This document shows positions 14,307 to 22,891 of a stretch of DNA of 64,000 bases, piece after piece. Made by a program: the position numbers and the translations under genes. How positions within the stretch are numbered: the first letter of the stretch is position 1; every line of letters starts with the position of its first letter. The DNA comes from Mycolicibacterium baixiangningiae (GTDB taxonomy: Bacteria; Actinomycetota; Actinomycetes; Mycobacteriales; Mycobacteriaceae): NCBI RefSeq assembly GCF_016313185.1, contig NZ_CP066218.1, positions 682,001 through 746,000 of the forward strand. The letters run 5' to 3'. The notes under the pieces were generated by a model, which saw nothing but the letters and a program-made list of their open reading frames with translations, was not told the origin of the DNA and made no database searches.

Positions 14307-15201
14307 ACTGGACGGTCTGTCGAAGCGGTTCGGTCGGATCCACGCCGTGGAAGACCTGACCTGCTCGATCGAGGCCGGCGTCGTCACCGGGTTCCTCGGA
14401 CCGAACGGCGCGGGTAAGTCGACCACCATGCGGATGATCCTCGGGCTGGATCGCCCGAGTGCCGGGAGCGCCACGGTGATGGGCCGGCGGTACCGCGAGC
14501 ACAGGTACCCGCTGCGGACGGTGGGCGCGTTGCTGGATGCCCGGCAGGTCCATCCCCACCGCACCGCCCGTGCGCACCTGCACTGGATCGCCGCGAGCAA
14601 CGGATTGCCGCGCAAGCGAATCGACGAGGTCCTCGACATGGTCGGACTCACCGAAGTAGCGGGCAATCGCGCCGGGACCTTCTCGCTCGGCATGTCACAG
14701 CGGCTGGGAATCGCCGCGGCGCTGCTCGGCGACCCGCCGGTGCTGCTGTTCGACGAACCGGTGAACGGACTGGACCCCGACGGCATCCGGTGGATCCGCA
14801 CCCTGATGCGTGACCTCGCCGAGGAGGGGCGCACGGTGTTCGTGTCCAGTCATCTGCTCGCCGAGATGGCGCAGACCGCCGACCGGCTACTGGTGATCGG
14901 GCGGGGCAGGCTGATCGCGGCGACCACCGTCGCGGAATTCGTCAACCGGGCCGGCCTGGACGCCGTCCGGGTGCGGACACCCCAACGAGACCGGCTGTGC
15001 GAGGAGCTGACTCGGGCCGGGCTGGCGTCGACGGTCGAGGATTCGGCCGTTCTGGTGCGCGGCGCGTCGACCGAGCAGGTGGGTGAGCTCGCCGCCCGGC
15101 ACGGCCTCACCCTGCACGAGTTGAGCGTTGCGCGGGCGTCGCTCGAGGAGGCGTACATGGCACTGACCGACGAGGCCGTCGATTTCCGGGCGAAGCGCTG
15201 A
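14299..15201 (+). CDS. ABC transporter ATP-binding protein
   Basis: ATPase of 300 residues in the CcmA/drug-export (ABC-2) subfamily. Walker A is GPNGAGKST, the signature LGMSQRLGI replaces the usual LSGGQ with weak conservation (typical of bacitracin/nisin-type exporters), and Walker B is VLLFDEPVNGLDPDG. A DUF4162-like C-terminal extension follows at about residues 215-295. GTG start at 14299 overlaps the upstream SGNH gene by 8 bases and the stop overlaps the permease ATG (TGATG). Likely powers export of a lipid, peptide or antibiotic with the next gene product; substrate not shown by the sequence. Confidence 0.92.
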   Translation: MIELDGLSKRFGRIHAVEDLTCSIEAGVVTGFLGPNGAGKSTTMRMILGLDRPSAGSATVMGRRYREHRYPLRTVGALLDARQVHPHRTARAHLHWIAASNGLPRKRIDEVLDMVGLTEVAGNRAGTFSLGMSQRLGIAAALLGDPPVLLFDEPVNGLDPDGIRWIRTLMRDLAEEGRTVFVSSHLLAEMAQTADRLLVIGRGRLIAATTVAEFVNRAGLDAVRVRTPQRDRLCEELTRAGLASTVEDSAVLVRGASTEQVGELAARHGLTLHELSVARASLEEAYMALTDEAVDFRAKR

Positions 15202-15941
15202 TGCTGCGGGCCGAGCAGATCAAACTGGGCACCACCCGTTCGCCGCTGTGGACGGTGGTGGCCGTCGTCGTGCTGAGCCTGGGCTTCGCCGTGATCCAGG
15301 CGTGGGCCGGCAGCACCGCTGTGCCGTTGGCGCCGGAACGCGCAGCGGTGGGGGTGGCCACGTTCGCGGTTCCGGTGTTGATGATCCTCGCGGCGTTGAC
15401 CGTCACTGGTGAGTACCGCACCGGCATGATCCGCACCACCTTCCTCGCGATGCCGCGCAGGACACGGGTACTCGCGGCGAAAGCAGGTGTGACAGCGATG
15501 TTCTCGGCGCTGTGCGCGGTCGCGATGGTACTCGCGTCGGTGTTGGCGGTCCGGGTGGTGGGCACACCGCAACAGGGCACGGAACTGTCGTTCACCGACG
15601 TCGCGGTCTGGCGGACCGTGGGTGCGATCGGTCTCTACGCGGCGCTGGGCGCCGTGCTGGCAGTCGGGCTCGGGACGCTGGTCCGGCACAGCGCCGGGGT
15701 CATCGCGATCCTGCTGCTGATGCCCTTCGTCGTGGAGCCGCTGCTCGGGTCGATACCGCGAGTCGGCGCCCGGGTCGGCCCGCTGTTGCCGTTCGCCAAC
15801 GTCAACACCTTCACCGAGGTGCCGTGGGTGCAGACCTTCCCGATGTGGTGGGGTCCGCTGGGGGCGCTGCTCTACTTCACCGCAGTGGTGGCCGTGGTGT
15901 TCGGCGCCGCGGTGGTCGACATCAACCGCCGCGATCCATAA
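15201..15941 (+). CDS. ABC-2 type transporter permease
   Basis: Integral membrane protein of 246 residues with about six hydrophobic segments (near residues 16-36, 50-70, 98-120, 138-160, 170-185 and 220-242). This matches the single-subunit ABC-2 permeases that pair with CcmA-like ATPases. The ATG is within the ATPase stop, so expression is coupled. A cytoplasmic loop with TGEYRTGMIRTTFLAMP resembles the conserved coupling region of the family (GEYxxGTIR). The gene ends 64 bases before lpqL. Confidence 0.9.
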   Translation: MLRAEQIKLGTTRSPLWTVVAVVVLSLGFAVIQAWAGSTAVPLAPERAAVGVATFAVPVLMILAALTVTGEYRTGMIRTTFLAMPRRTRVLAAKAGVTAMFSALCAVAMVLASVLAVRVVGTPQQGTELSFTDVAVWRTVGAIGLYAALGAVLAVGLGTLVRHSAGVIAILLLMPFVVEPLLGSIPRVGARVGPLLPFANVNTFTEVPWVQTFPMWWGPLGALLYFTAVVAVVFGAAVVDINRRDP

Positions 15942-16005
15942 CGACGCGTATCGAGCGCGCATGAAGTCCGCCGGGCTCACAGCCGCAGCCGCTAACGTGG
16001 ATGCA

Positions 16006-17505
16006 ATGGTGCGCAGGATGCTGGTGGTGTTGTCCGTTGCGGCCCTCGTGGCAGGTTCGGCCGGTTGCGGCGACGACAAGGAATCCGCACCGGCCCCCGC
16101 CCCGTCGACGCAGGAGACCGCGCCCGAGGCCGAGGAGTTCGGCGCCGCGCTGCGGGGCAAAGTGACCGTCGACGCGATGATGGGGCACCTCACCGAGCTG
16201 CAGGAGATTGCCGACGCGCACGGCGGCAATCGCGCGCTGGGCACACCGGGTTACGACGCGAGCGTCGACTACGTGGTCAAGGCGCTGCGGGACAAGGGGT
16301 TCGACGTGCAGACCCCGGAATTCGAGGTGCGCCTGCCGTTCGCCGAGAAGCCACAGCTGACCGTCGACGGGCGGACCGTCGAGGCCAAGCCGCTGGAGTA
16401 CACCATCGGTACCCCGGGAGTGGCCGGTCCACTGGTGCCCGCGCGTGTCGAAGACTCGCCCGGTTGCACCGAGACCGACTACGACGGCCTGCCGGTGCAG
16501 GGTTCGGTGGTCCTGGTCGACCGCGGCGAATGTCCGTTCTCCGTCAAACAGGCCATCGCCGCCGAACGCGGTGCGGTGGCGATGGTGGTGGTCAACAACG
16601 TCGACGGTGACGTGGTCAGCGGCACCCTGGGCGACATCACCGACGTGAAGATCCCCGCCGTGAGCGTCACCAAGGCGGTCGGCGCCGAGCTACGCGACAA
16701 CCCGGGGCAGACCAGCTTGCGGCTCGACGCCGGTGTGCGCACCGAGCGCACCCGCAACGTGATCGCCCAGACCACGACCGGCTCCACCGCCGATGTGGTC
16801 ATGGCGGGCGCGCACCTCGACAGCGTGCCGGAGGGCCCGGGCATCAACGACAACGGGTCGGGCGTCGCGGCGGTCCTCGAGACCGCACTGCAACTGGGAC
16901 CCGAACCCGACGTGCGCAATGCGGTGCGGTTCGGATTCTGGGGCGCCGAGGAGGACGGCCTGCTCGGCTCGCTGGACTACACCGAGTCGCTGGACGAAGA
17001 ACAGCTCAAGGACATCTCGCTCTACCTCAACTTCGACATGCTCGGCTCACCGAACCCCGGCTACTTCACCTATGACGGTGACCAGTCGGCACCCCCGAAC
17101 CCCGAGGCGGGGTCGCCGCGCGTGCCGGAAGGTTCCGCGGGCATCGAGCGCACCCTGGCCGCGTACCTGGACGATGCGGGTAAACCGGCCGAGGACACCA
17201 GCTTCGACGGCCGCTCGGACTACGACGGGTTCACGCTCGCCGGCGTTCCGGCGGGTGGCCTGTTCTCCGGGGGCGAAGAGAAGAAGACGCCGGAGCAGGC
17301 GCAGCGTTGGGGTGGCGAAGCCGACCAGCCGTTCGATCCGAATTATCACAAGAAGGAGGACGATCTGGCGCACATCGACCGCACCGCGATGGAGATCAAC
17401 GGCGGAGGCGTGGCGTACTCGGTCGGGTTGTATGCCCAGGATCAGCGCGGTCGCAACGGTATCCCCATCCGTGATGACCGCACCCGTCACCCCGCCGGCG
17501 CCTGA
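16006..17505 (+). CDS. lpqL: M28-family aminopeptidase lipoprotein LpqL
   Basis: Secreted, membrane-anchored zinc aminopeptidase, 499 residues. A lipoprotein signal ends in an AGSAGC lipobox. A protease-associated (PA) domain occupies about residues 130-235 (GECPFSVKQAIAAERGA). The M28 catalytic site is complete: His270 (GAHLDS), Asp282 (GINDNGSG), Glu315/Glu316 (WGAEEDG), Asp344 (FDMLGSP) and His448 (NYHKKEDD). The ATG at 16006 is chosen over 15961 because it gives a proper signal peptide and because a TAACGT -10-like box lies 7 bases upstream (leaderless). The stop shares a base with the next gene, a paralogue. Confidence 0.94.
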   Translation: MVRRMLVVLSVAALVAGSAGCGDDKESAPAPAPSTQETAPEAEEFGAALRGKVTVDAMMGHLTELQEIADAHGGNRALGTPGYDASVDYVVKALRDKGFDVQTPEFEVRLPFAEKPQLTVDGRTVEAKPLEYTIGTPGVAGPLVPARVEDSPGCTETDYDGLPVQGSVVLVDRGECPFSVKQAIAAERGAVAMVVVNNVDGDVVSGTLGDITDVKIPAVSVTKAVGAELRDNPGQTSLRLDAGVRTERTRNVIAQTTTGSTADVVMAGAHLDSVPEGPGINDNGSGVAAVLETALQLGPEPDVRNAVRFGFWGAEEDGLLGSLDYTESLDEEQLKDISLYLNFDMLGSPNPGYFTYDGDQSAPPNPEAGSPRVPEGSAGIERTLAAYLDDAGKPAEDTSFDGRSDYDGFTLAGVPAGGLFSGGEEKKTPEQAQRWGGEADQPFDPNYHKKEDDLAHIDRTAMEINGGGVAYSVGLYAQDQRGRNGIPIRDDRTRHPAGA

Positions 17506-18947
17506 TGAGAGTTCGCTGGGCTCTCACTGCCGTGGCGGCGGCGCTGGTCGCCGCGTGCTCGTCACCGCCGCCGCCTCCGGCTGATCCGGCGGCGGAACTG
17601 GCCGCCAAGGTCACCGTCGATGCGCTGTACGCCCACCTCGAGGCGCTACAGGACATCGCCGCGCGCAACGGGGGCAACCGGGCCCAGGGCAGTCCGGGAT
17701 TCGACGCGAGCGTCGACTATGTCGCCGACCTGCTGCGCGACAAGGGTTTCGACGTCCAGACCCCGGAGTTCGACCGTTACGGCGGTACCCGCGGCGGTGA
17801 ACCGAGGTTGACCGTCAACGGCCGCGGCCATCCGGTGGACAAGGCGTCGTTGCTGATCGACACCGGTCCCGGCGGGATCAACGCCGTCACCCTGCGCCCC
17901 GCGCGACCGGCCGGATGCAGCGCGGGCGACTACGGGAGGACCGACGTCCGCCGCGCGATCGTGGTGGTCGACGACACCGGGTGCTCGGTGGTCGTGAAGC
18001 AGAACGTCGCCGTCGGCAAGGGCGCCGCCGGAGTGCTCGTCGTCACCGCGGGCGGCGGCGCGGGCAGCCCGGCGGGCCTGTTCACGCCCGGGTACTACCG
18101 CGAGCTCACCGTCCCGGTCGGGATCATCGGCCAGGAGGTGAACGGGGCGCTACGGCGCACGTCGGCGCCGGTGCGGTTACGTCTGGACGGCCGGCCGGTG
18201 ATGGCCAGGTCGCGGAATGTGCTGGCGCAGACGAAGACCGGGGACGCACGCAATGTGGTGATGGCCGGTGCGCATCTCGACAGCGTGGCCGGCGGGCCGG
18301 GTATCAACGACAACGGCACCGGCGTCGCCGCAGTGCTGGAGACAGCGCTGCAACTCGGCGCCTCGCCGCAGACCGGCAACGCCGTGCGGTTCGCGTTCTG
18401 GGGCTCCGAGGAGATCGGTCTGGAGGGATCGCGGGCCTACCTCGGCGGACTCGACGCCGAGCGCCTCGACGACATCGCGGTGTACCTCAACTACGACATG
18501 CTGGGCTCACCCAACGCCGGATACTTCACCTACGACGGTGACCAGTCCGCCGCCACCGCACCGGTGCCGGTGCCCGAGGGCTCGGCGGGCGTCGAGCGCA
18601 TCATCGCGGCGTACCTCAACCAGGCCGGCGTCCGGCCCGCCGATATGCCGTTGAGCAATACGACCGACTACCACCCGTTCATGGCCGCCGGCGTGCCGTT
18701 CGGTGGCGCGACCACCGGTGGGGCACAACTGAAATCCGCGGTGCAGGCGAGGCTGTGGGGCGGGCGGGCCGCTGCCGCGTTCGATCCGAACTATCACACC
18801 AGGCGCGACACCGTCGACAACGTCGACCGCCGGGCGCTGGGCATCATGGGTCCAGGGGTGGCCTTCGCGGTGGGCACGTACGCACAGTCGACCGACGGTG
18901 TGAACGGCGTTCCGCCGCGGGACAAGCGGAATCGCAAGGCGCCGTAG
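17505..18947 (+). CDS. Second M28-family aminopeptidase lipoprotein (lpqL paralogue)
   Basis: Paralogue of the preceding gene, 480 residues, translationally coupled to it (TGATG). Signal peptide with lipobox VAAC and a short proline-rich linker, a PA domain at about 120-220, and the same zinc ligands: His257, Asp269, Glu302/Glu303, Asp331, His431. The PA domain has diverged most (GAAGVLVVTAGG region), as expected if the two differ in substrate gating. Tandem duplication followed by divergence is inferred from order and shared architecture. From memory, M. tuberculosis has lpqM after lpqL, which I recall as a different peptidase type, so this is not lpqM. Confidence 0.9.
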   Translation: MRVRWALTAVAAALVAACSSPPPPPADPAAELAAKVTVDALYAHLEALQDIAARNGGNRAQGSPGFDASVDYVADLLRDKGFDVQTPEFDRYGGTRGGEPRLTVNGRGHPVDKASLLIDTGPGGINAVTLRPARPAGCSAGDYGRTDVRRAIVVVDDTGCSVVVKQNVAVGKGAAGVLVVTAGGGAGSPAGLFTPGYYRELTVPVGIIGQEVNGALRRTSAPVRLRLDGRPVMARSRNVLAQTKTGDARNVVMAGAHLDSVAGGPGINDNGTGVAAVLETALQLGASPQTGNAVRFAFWGSEEIGLEGSRAYLGGLDAERLDDIAVYLNYDMLGSPNAGYFTYDGDQSAATAPVPVPEGSAGVERIIAAYLNQAGVRPADMPLSNTTDYHPFMAAGVPFGGATTGGAQLKSAVQARLWGGRAAAAFDPNYHTRRDTVDNVDRRALGIMGPGVAFAVGTYAQSTDGVNGVPPRDKRNRKAP

Positions 18948-18985
18948 TCAATTCATCGTCGTCACCGGCTACCTCTGGCATCGCG

Positions 18986-19774
18986 TTAGTGAAGGAACCA
19001 GTCGAGGGCCCGCCTCGCCCGGTCCGCAGGCACCACGTGGCCACCCGGGAACTCCTCGTACAACACCTCGTAACCGGCGTCGCGCAGGCGCGGCAGCAGT
19101 CGCCGGCTGGTTCGGTCGATGGGCAGCACGCTGTCGGCCACACCGTGCGAGATGTAGATCCGGGGCCGCCCGACGGCCTCGCCCGGCGCCGAGAAGCCGG
19201 GGGAGAAGCCCAGCACGTCGGTGAAGAGGTCGCCGTTGGTCAACCCGACCGAAAGCGCGTAGGAGGCGCCGTCGGAGAACCCACCGATGCCCACGCGCTC
19301 GGCGTCGACGGCGTGGCGGGCGAAGACATGCGACAGCCCCTCGTCGAGTGCGGTGATGTCCTGGCCGAAAGAGCGCACGATCACGTCCCAGGTTCGACGC
19401 CGACTGGCTGGTGCGAGCAGGATGAGCCCCGCCTCGTCGGCGTAGGACAGCAGCGGGGTGATCCCGCCGCGGGCGTCGCCGCCTGCGCCGTGCAGGAGGA
19501 CGACGAGGGGCGCCGGCTGATCGGGTCGGTAGTCGGCGGGAACGTAGAGCAGCGCGGTGCGGTCGCTCCCGGTGTCGACTTCGTGCAGTCCCGGCGGATA
19601 CGGCGGCAGCGTAGGCGGCGCCGGGCGTGACCGGAGCCGTCCGCCCGACGGATCCGCAGGCGTGGTCGCGGGTGCCGCTTCCTCGAGATGCGGGCGCGCT
19701 CCGGGCCCGGGCGACTCCATGCCGCAGGCGACCGCAAGCAGCAGAAGGAGGAGGGCCGGGCCGGTGCGCAACAC
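18986..19774 (-). CDS. Secreted esterase lipoprotein, PHB-depolymerase/feruloyl-esterase-like
   Basis: Alpha/beta hydrolase of 262 residues with a lipoprotein signal (lipobox AVAC), a Pro-rich linker to about residue 65 and a catalytic domain. Visible elements are the oxyanion strand VVLLHGAGGDARGG, the nucleophile elbow GFSDGAS, an acidic residue in HGVADSVLP and the C-terminal histidine in EFPGGHVVP. This matches the esterase family often labelled polyhydroxybutyrate depolymerase or LpqP-like; the true substrate is unknown. It lies 65 bases downstream of the nucleobase permease on the same strand and converges on the M28 peptidases with 38 bases between stops. Confidence 0.85.
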   Translation of the reverse strand: MLRTGPALLLLLLAVACGMESPGPGARPHLEEAAPATTPADPSGGRLRSRPAPPTLPPYPPGLHEVDTGSDRTALLYVPADYRPDQPAPLVVLLHGAGGDARGGITPLLSYADEAGLILLAPASRRRTWDVIVRSFGQDITALDEGLSHVFARHAVDAERVGIGGFSDGASYALSVGLTNGDLFTDVLGFSPGFSAPGEAVGRPRIYISHGVADSVLPIDRTSRRLLPRLRDAGYEVLYEEFPGGHVVPADRARRALDWFLH

Positions 19775-19839
19775 CCGGCGGTATTACCCGGCTTCGGCGG
19801 TGATACTCGCGTCAAGCCCGACCGTTTGCGCCTGTCCGG

Positions 19840-21162
19840 TCAGTGGCCGGGCGGCCGTATGACGACATTCGCCGCCTCCAGGTCGGCGGATCTGCTGGTG
19901 CGCAGCCCGAGCAGGCGCATCCCGTGGTACACCAACAGCGCGGCGATCGAACCGAGCGCGATGCCGGTGAACGTGAGTTCGCCTGCCTGCCAAGTGAAGT
20001 CGGCGATCCCGATGATGAGCGGGATCGCCGCGGTCATCTGGTTGACGGGCAGGGAGAAGTCGACGTGGTTGGTCAGCCAGATCCGCACACCCAGCACGCC
20101 GACCAATCCGTAGAGCACCACCGTCGCACCGCCGAGCACACCGGCCGGGGTCGCCGAGATGGCCGCACCGATCTTCGGGCACAGCGACAGCGCGATGGCC
20201 ACCACGGCGGCCACCCAGTACGCGGCGGTCGAGTACACCCGGGTGGCGGCCATGACGCCGATGTTCTCCGCATACGTGGTGGTCGCGGATCCGCCGCCGA
20301 ACCCGGCCAGCGTGGTCGCGACACCGTCGGCGGCCAGCGCCCGCCCGATCAGCGGGTCCATGTCGGTCTTCGTCATCTGACCGACCGATTTCACGTGTCC
20401 GATGTTCTCGGCGACGAGCGCGATCACCGCGGGCAGGAACATCGGCAGCACCGCGAGCGAGAACGACGGCATCTGGAAGTCGGGCAGCCCCAGCCAGGGC
20501 GCCGCCGCGATCGCCGAGGTGTCGACATCGCCGAGCGCCAGCGCCAGCAGGTATCCGAGGAGTACCGCGAGGAAGATCGCCAACCGGCCGATCATGCCCC
20601 GGAAGAACGCCAGCGTCGCGACCAGCAGCACCAGGGTGACCATGGCGACCACCGGGCCGTCCTCGAAATTCGCCTTCGCGGCGGGTGCCAGGTTGAAGCC
20701 GATCAGCGCCACGATCGCACCGGTGACCACCGGCGGCAGGGTGGCGTCGAGCCAGCGGGTGCCGACCAGGTGGACGACGCCGCCGATCACGATCAGCATC
20801 AGGCCGAGCGCGACGATACCGCCGAGCGCGCTGCCGGTGCTCTGGGCGGCGACAGCCCCGGTGACGGGGGCGATCACCGAGAAGCTGGAGCCGAGATAGC
20901 TGGGCAGCCGGTTGCCCGTGATGATCAGGAACAGGATGGTGCCGACGCCGGAGAACAGCAGCGTGGTGGCGGGCGGGAAGCCGGTCAGCACCGGTACGAG
21001 GAACGTCGCACCGAACATCGCCACCACGTGCTGGGCGCCGAGGCCGACGGTGCGTGCCCAGCTCAGGCGTTCATCGGGAGCGACGACGAAGTCGGCGTCC
21101 GACCGGGATTCGACGGGTTTCCAGGTCCAGTTGGCTGTCCACCTGCTCTTCGCTGGCATCAC
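19840..21162 (-). CDS. Uracil/xanthine permease, NCS2 family
   Basis: Nucleobase:cation symporter of 440 residues with about 12-14 hydrophobic segments. Signature elements include QHVVAMFGATFLVP near the N-terminus, an AENIGHVKSVG segment and the substrate-site stretch GGGSATTTYAENIG, closest to the UraA type rather than the xanthine/urate type. Start is either GTG 21162 or the adjacent ATG 21159. It follows the APC permease stop by only 6 bases, so both are probably co-transcribed, suggesting coordinated salvage of nitrogenous compounds. Confidence 0.92.
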   Translation of the reverse strand: MMPAKSRWTANWTWKPVESRSDADFVVAPDERLSWARTVGLGAQHVVAMFGATFLVPVLTGFPPATTLLFSGVGTILFLIITGNRLPSYLGSSFSVIAPVTGAVAAQSTGSALGGIVALGLMLIVIGGVVHLVGTRWLDATLPPVVTGAIVALIGFNLAPAAKANFEDGPVVAMVTLVLLVATLAFFRGMIGRLAIFLAVLLGYLLALALGDVDTSAIAAAPWLGLPDFQMPSFSLAVLPMFLPAVIALVAENIGHVKSVGQMTKTDMDPLIGRALAADGVATTLAGFGGGSATTTYAENIGVMAATRVYSTAAYWVAAVVAIALSLCPKIGAAISATPAGVLGGATVVLYGLVGVLGVRIWLTNHVDFSLPVNQMTAAIPLIIGIADFTWQAGELTFTGIALGSIAALLVYHGMRLLGLRTSRSADLEAANVVIRPPGH

Positions 21163-21168
21163 GGTTGC

Positions 21169-22413
21169 CTATCTTGCACCGCCGCCGGTCCTCCGCGCGC
21201 GGCGTACGGCATACGCGAGAGCTCCCGCCGCGAGCACGGTGGCGCCGGCGAGCACCGACGTCCACGGCAACGCGAACGCCAGCACCAGGCAGCCGGCCAG
21301 CCCGACGGCGGGCACCACCCGGTGGCCGAGTGTCCACGCCGAGGCGTTGGTGACGGCGTAGTAGAGCAGCACGGCGAACGACGAGAACCCGATGGCCTCG
21401 CGCAGGTCGACGGTGGCGGCGAGCACGGCGACGACCATCCCCACCGCGACCTCCGCCCGGTGCGGGCTGCCGAACCGGACGTGCACCACGGCCAGACCCG
21501 CGGGCAGGTGCCGGTCGCGGGCCATCGCCAGCGTCGTCCGGGAGACGCCGAGGATCAGCGCGAGCAGCGAGCCCAGCGCGGCGACCGCGGCGCCGGCCGC
21601 CACGACCGGCACCAATCCGGGAAATCCGGCCACCCGGACCGCCTCGGTGAGCGGGGCCGCCGCCCCGGCCAGCCTGTCGCTCCCCAGTTCGGCCAGCACC
21701 GCGACCGCCACGACCGCGTACACGACCAATGCGATACCGAGTGCGAGCGGGATGGCCCGGGGGATGGTCCGCGCCGGATCGCGCACCTCCTCACCGAGGG
21801 TGGCGATGCGGGCATAACCGGCGAACGCGAAGAACAGCACTCCGGCCGACTGCAGCACGCCACCGACGGTGACGTCGGGCGGAACGGTCAGCCGGCCGAC
21901 TGCGGGATCGCCGAACCCGAGGGCGATCACCACCACGACGGCGAGCACGGCCAGGACGACCGCCACGATGAGACGGGTGAGCAGTGCGGATTTCCGGATG
22001 CCTGCGTAGTTGACCGCCGTGAGCGCCACCACGGCGGCGACCGCGATCAGCCGTGCGCCGTCGGGCCATACATAGACCCCGACGGTGAGCGCCATCGCTG
22101 CGCAGGACGCGGTCTTGCCGGCGATGAAACCCCAGCCCGCCAGGTACCCCCAGAACTCGCCGAGCCGTTCCCTTCCGTACACGTAGGTGCCGCCGGACTG
22201 CGGGTGGAGTGCGGCGAGGCGAGCGGACGAGGTGGCGTTGCAGTACGCGACCACCGCCGCCACCGCCAGCCCGATGAGCAGTCCGCCGCCGGCCGCGGCC
22301 GCAGCGGGCGCGAGCGCGGTGAAGATGCCCGCACCGATCATGGCGCCGAGTCCGATGACGATCGCGTCGGTCAGGCCGAGCCGTCGCGGCAGCGCGGCAC
22401 CGGGCGCGTTCAC
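21169..22413 (-). CDS. APC-family amino-acid permease
   Basis: Amino acid-polyamine-organocation transporter of 414 residues, about 12 TM segments. The first TM segment carries the family motif GLGAMIGAGIF, and HPQSGGTYVYGRERLGEFWGY follows. The GTG at 22413 gives a start just before LGLTDAIVIG, as in relatives; upstream in-frame starts would overlap the small membrane-protein gene. It is the middle gene of a tight minus-strand group (10-base gap before, 6-base gap after). Substrate not inferable. Confidence 0.9.
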   Translation of the reverse strand: MNAPGAALPRRLGLTDAIVIGLGAMIGAGIFTALAPAAAAAGGGLLIGLAVAAVVAYCNATSSARLAALHPQSGGTYVYGRERLGEFWGYLAGWGFIAGKTASCAAMALTVGVYVWPDGARLIAVAAVVALTAVNYAGIRKSALLTRLIVAVVLAVLAVVVVIALGFGDPAVGRLTVPPDVTVGGVLQSAGVLFFAFAGYARIATLGEEVRDPARTIPRAIPLALGIALVVYAVVAVAVLAELGSDRLAGAAAPLTEAVRVAGFPGLVPVVAAGAAVAALGSLLALILGVSRTTLAMARDRHLPAGLAVVHVRFGSPHRAEVAVGMVVAVLAATVDLREAIGFSSFAVLLYYAVTNASAWTLGHRVVPAVGLAGCLVLAFALPWTSVLAGATVLAAGALAYAVRRARRTGGGAR

Positions 22414-22423
22414 TGACGTGATG

Positions 22424-22771
22424 CTAGGGAGTGTCGCGCTCGCTGACGAGCGCTTCGGAGTCTTTGTGGTCTTTGTGACTGACCGTCGCGCCCAGCAACA
22501 CTGACACCAGGGCGAGGACACCGACCGCGACCAGCGGGATGGTCCACAGTCGGCGGGCCAGCAGGGCGTCCTGGCACGAGGCGACGAAGTCGGTGCCCTC
22601 GACCTGAGCGTTCTCGGCCTGCGTCAGGTTGGCGACGAATCCGCTACCGCATTCGATCTGCCAGCCCCACTGGTCATACCCGTCGATGAAGACCGGGAAG
22701 CGCAGCGCGAACAAACCGATGGCCAGCAGGACGGCGCCGCCGATGCCGATGTGCCAAACGCGTGGTCGCAT
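22424..22771 (-). CDS. Small two-TM membrane protein, unknown function
   Basis: I do not recognise a named family. The 115-residue product has TM segments at about residues 9-28 and 75-95. The loop between them holds two cysteines (in IECGSG and VASCQD) that could form an extracytoplasmic disulfide, and the C-terminal tail is charged (SHKDHKDSEALVSERDTP). ATG at 22771. It starts a minus-strand unit with the APC and NCS2 permeases and is divergent from the TetR-like gene, with 120 bases between. That spacer contains a TATGTTAACG stretch that could hold a promoter or operator. Confidence 0.7.
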   Translation of the reverse strand: MRPRVWHIGIGGAVLLAIGLFALRFPVFIDGYDQWGWQIECGSGFVANLTQAENAQVEGTDFVASCQDALLARRLWTIPLVAVGVLALVSVLLGATVSHKDHKDSEALVSERDTP

Positions 22772-22891
22772 GTTGCCCCCTCGGGAAACCCGCCAACTAT
22801 GTTAACGAGCATTCCCGTCGGTGGGGACATCGGCGAGAATTCCTCTCTCACCCCGGCTTGCACGCCGACGTGCAGGGATAGTGTGTTCGGC

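Noticed and set aside
19843..22416. 857-codon open frame antisense to the two permeases
   Set aside because: Low-complexity Gly/Arg/Asp/His/Gln product typical of a shadow of GC-rich hydrophobic genes on the other strand.
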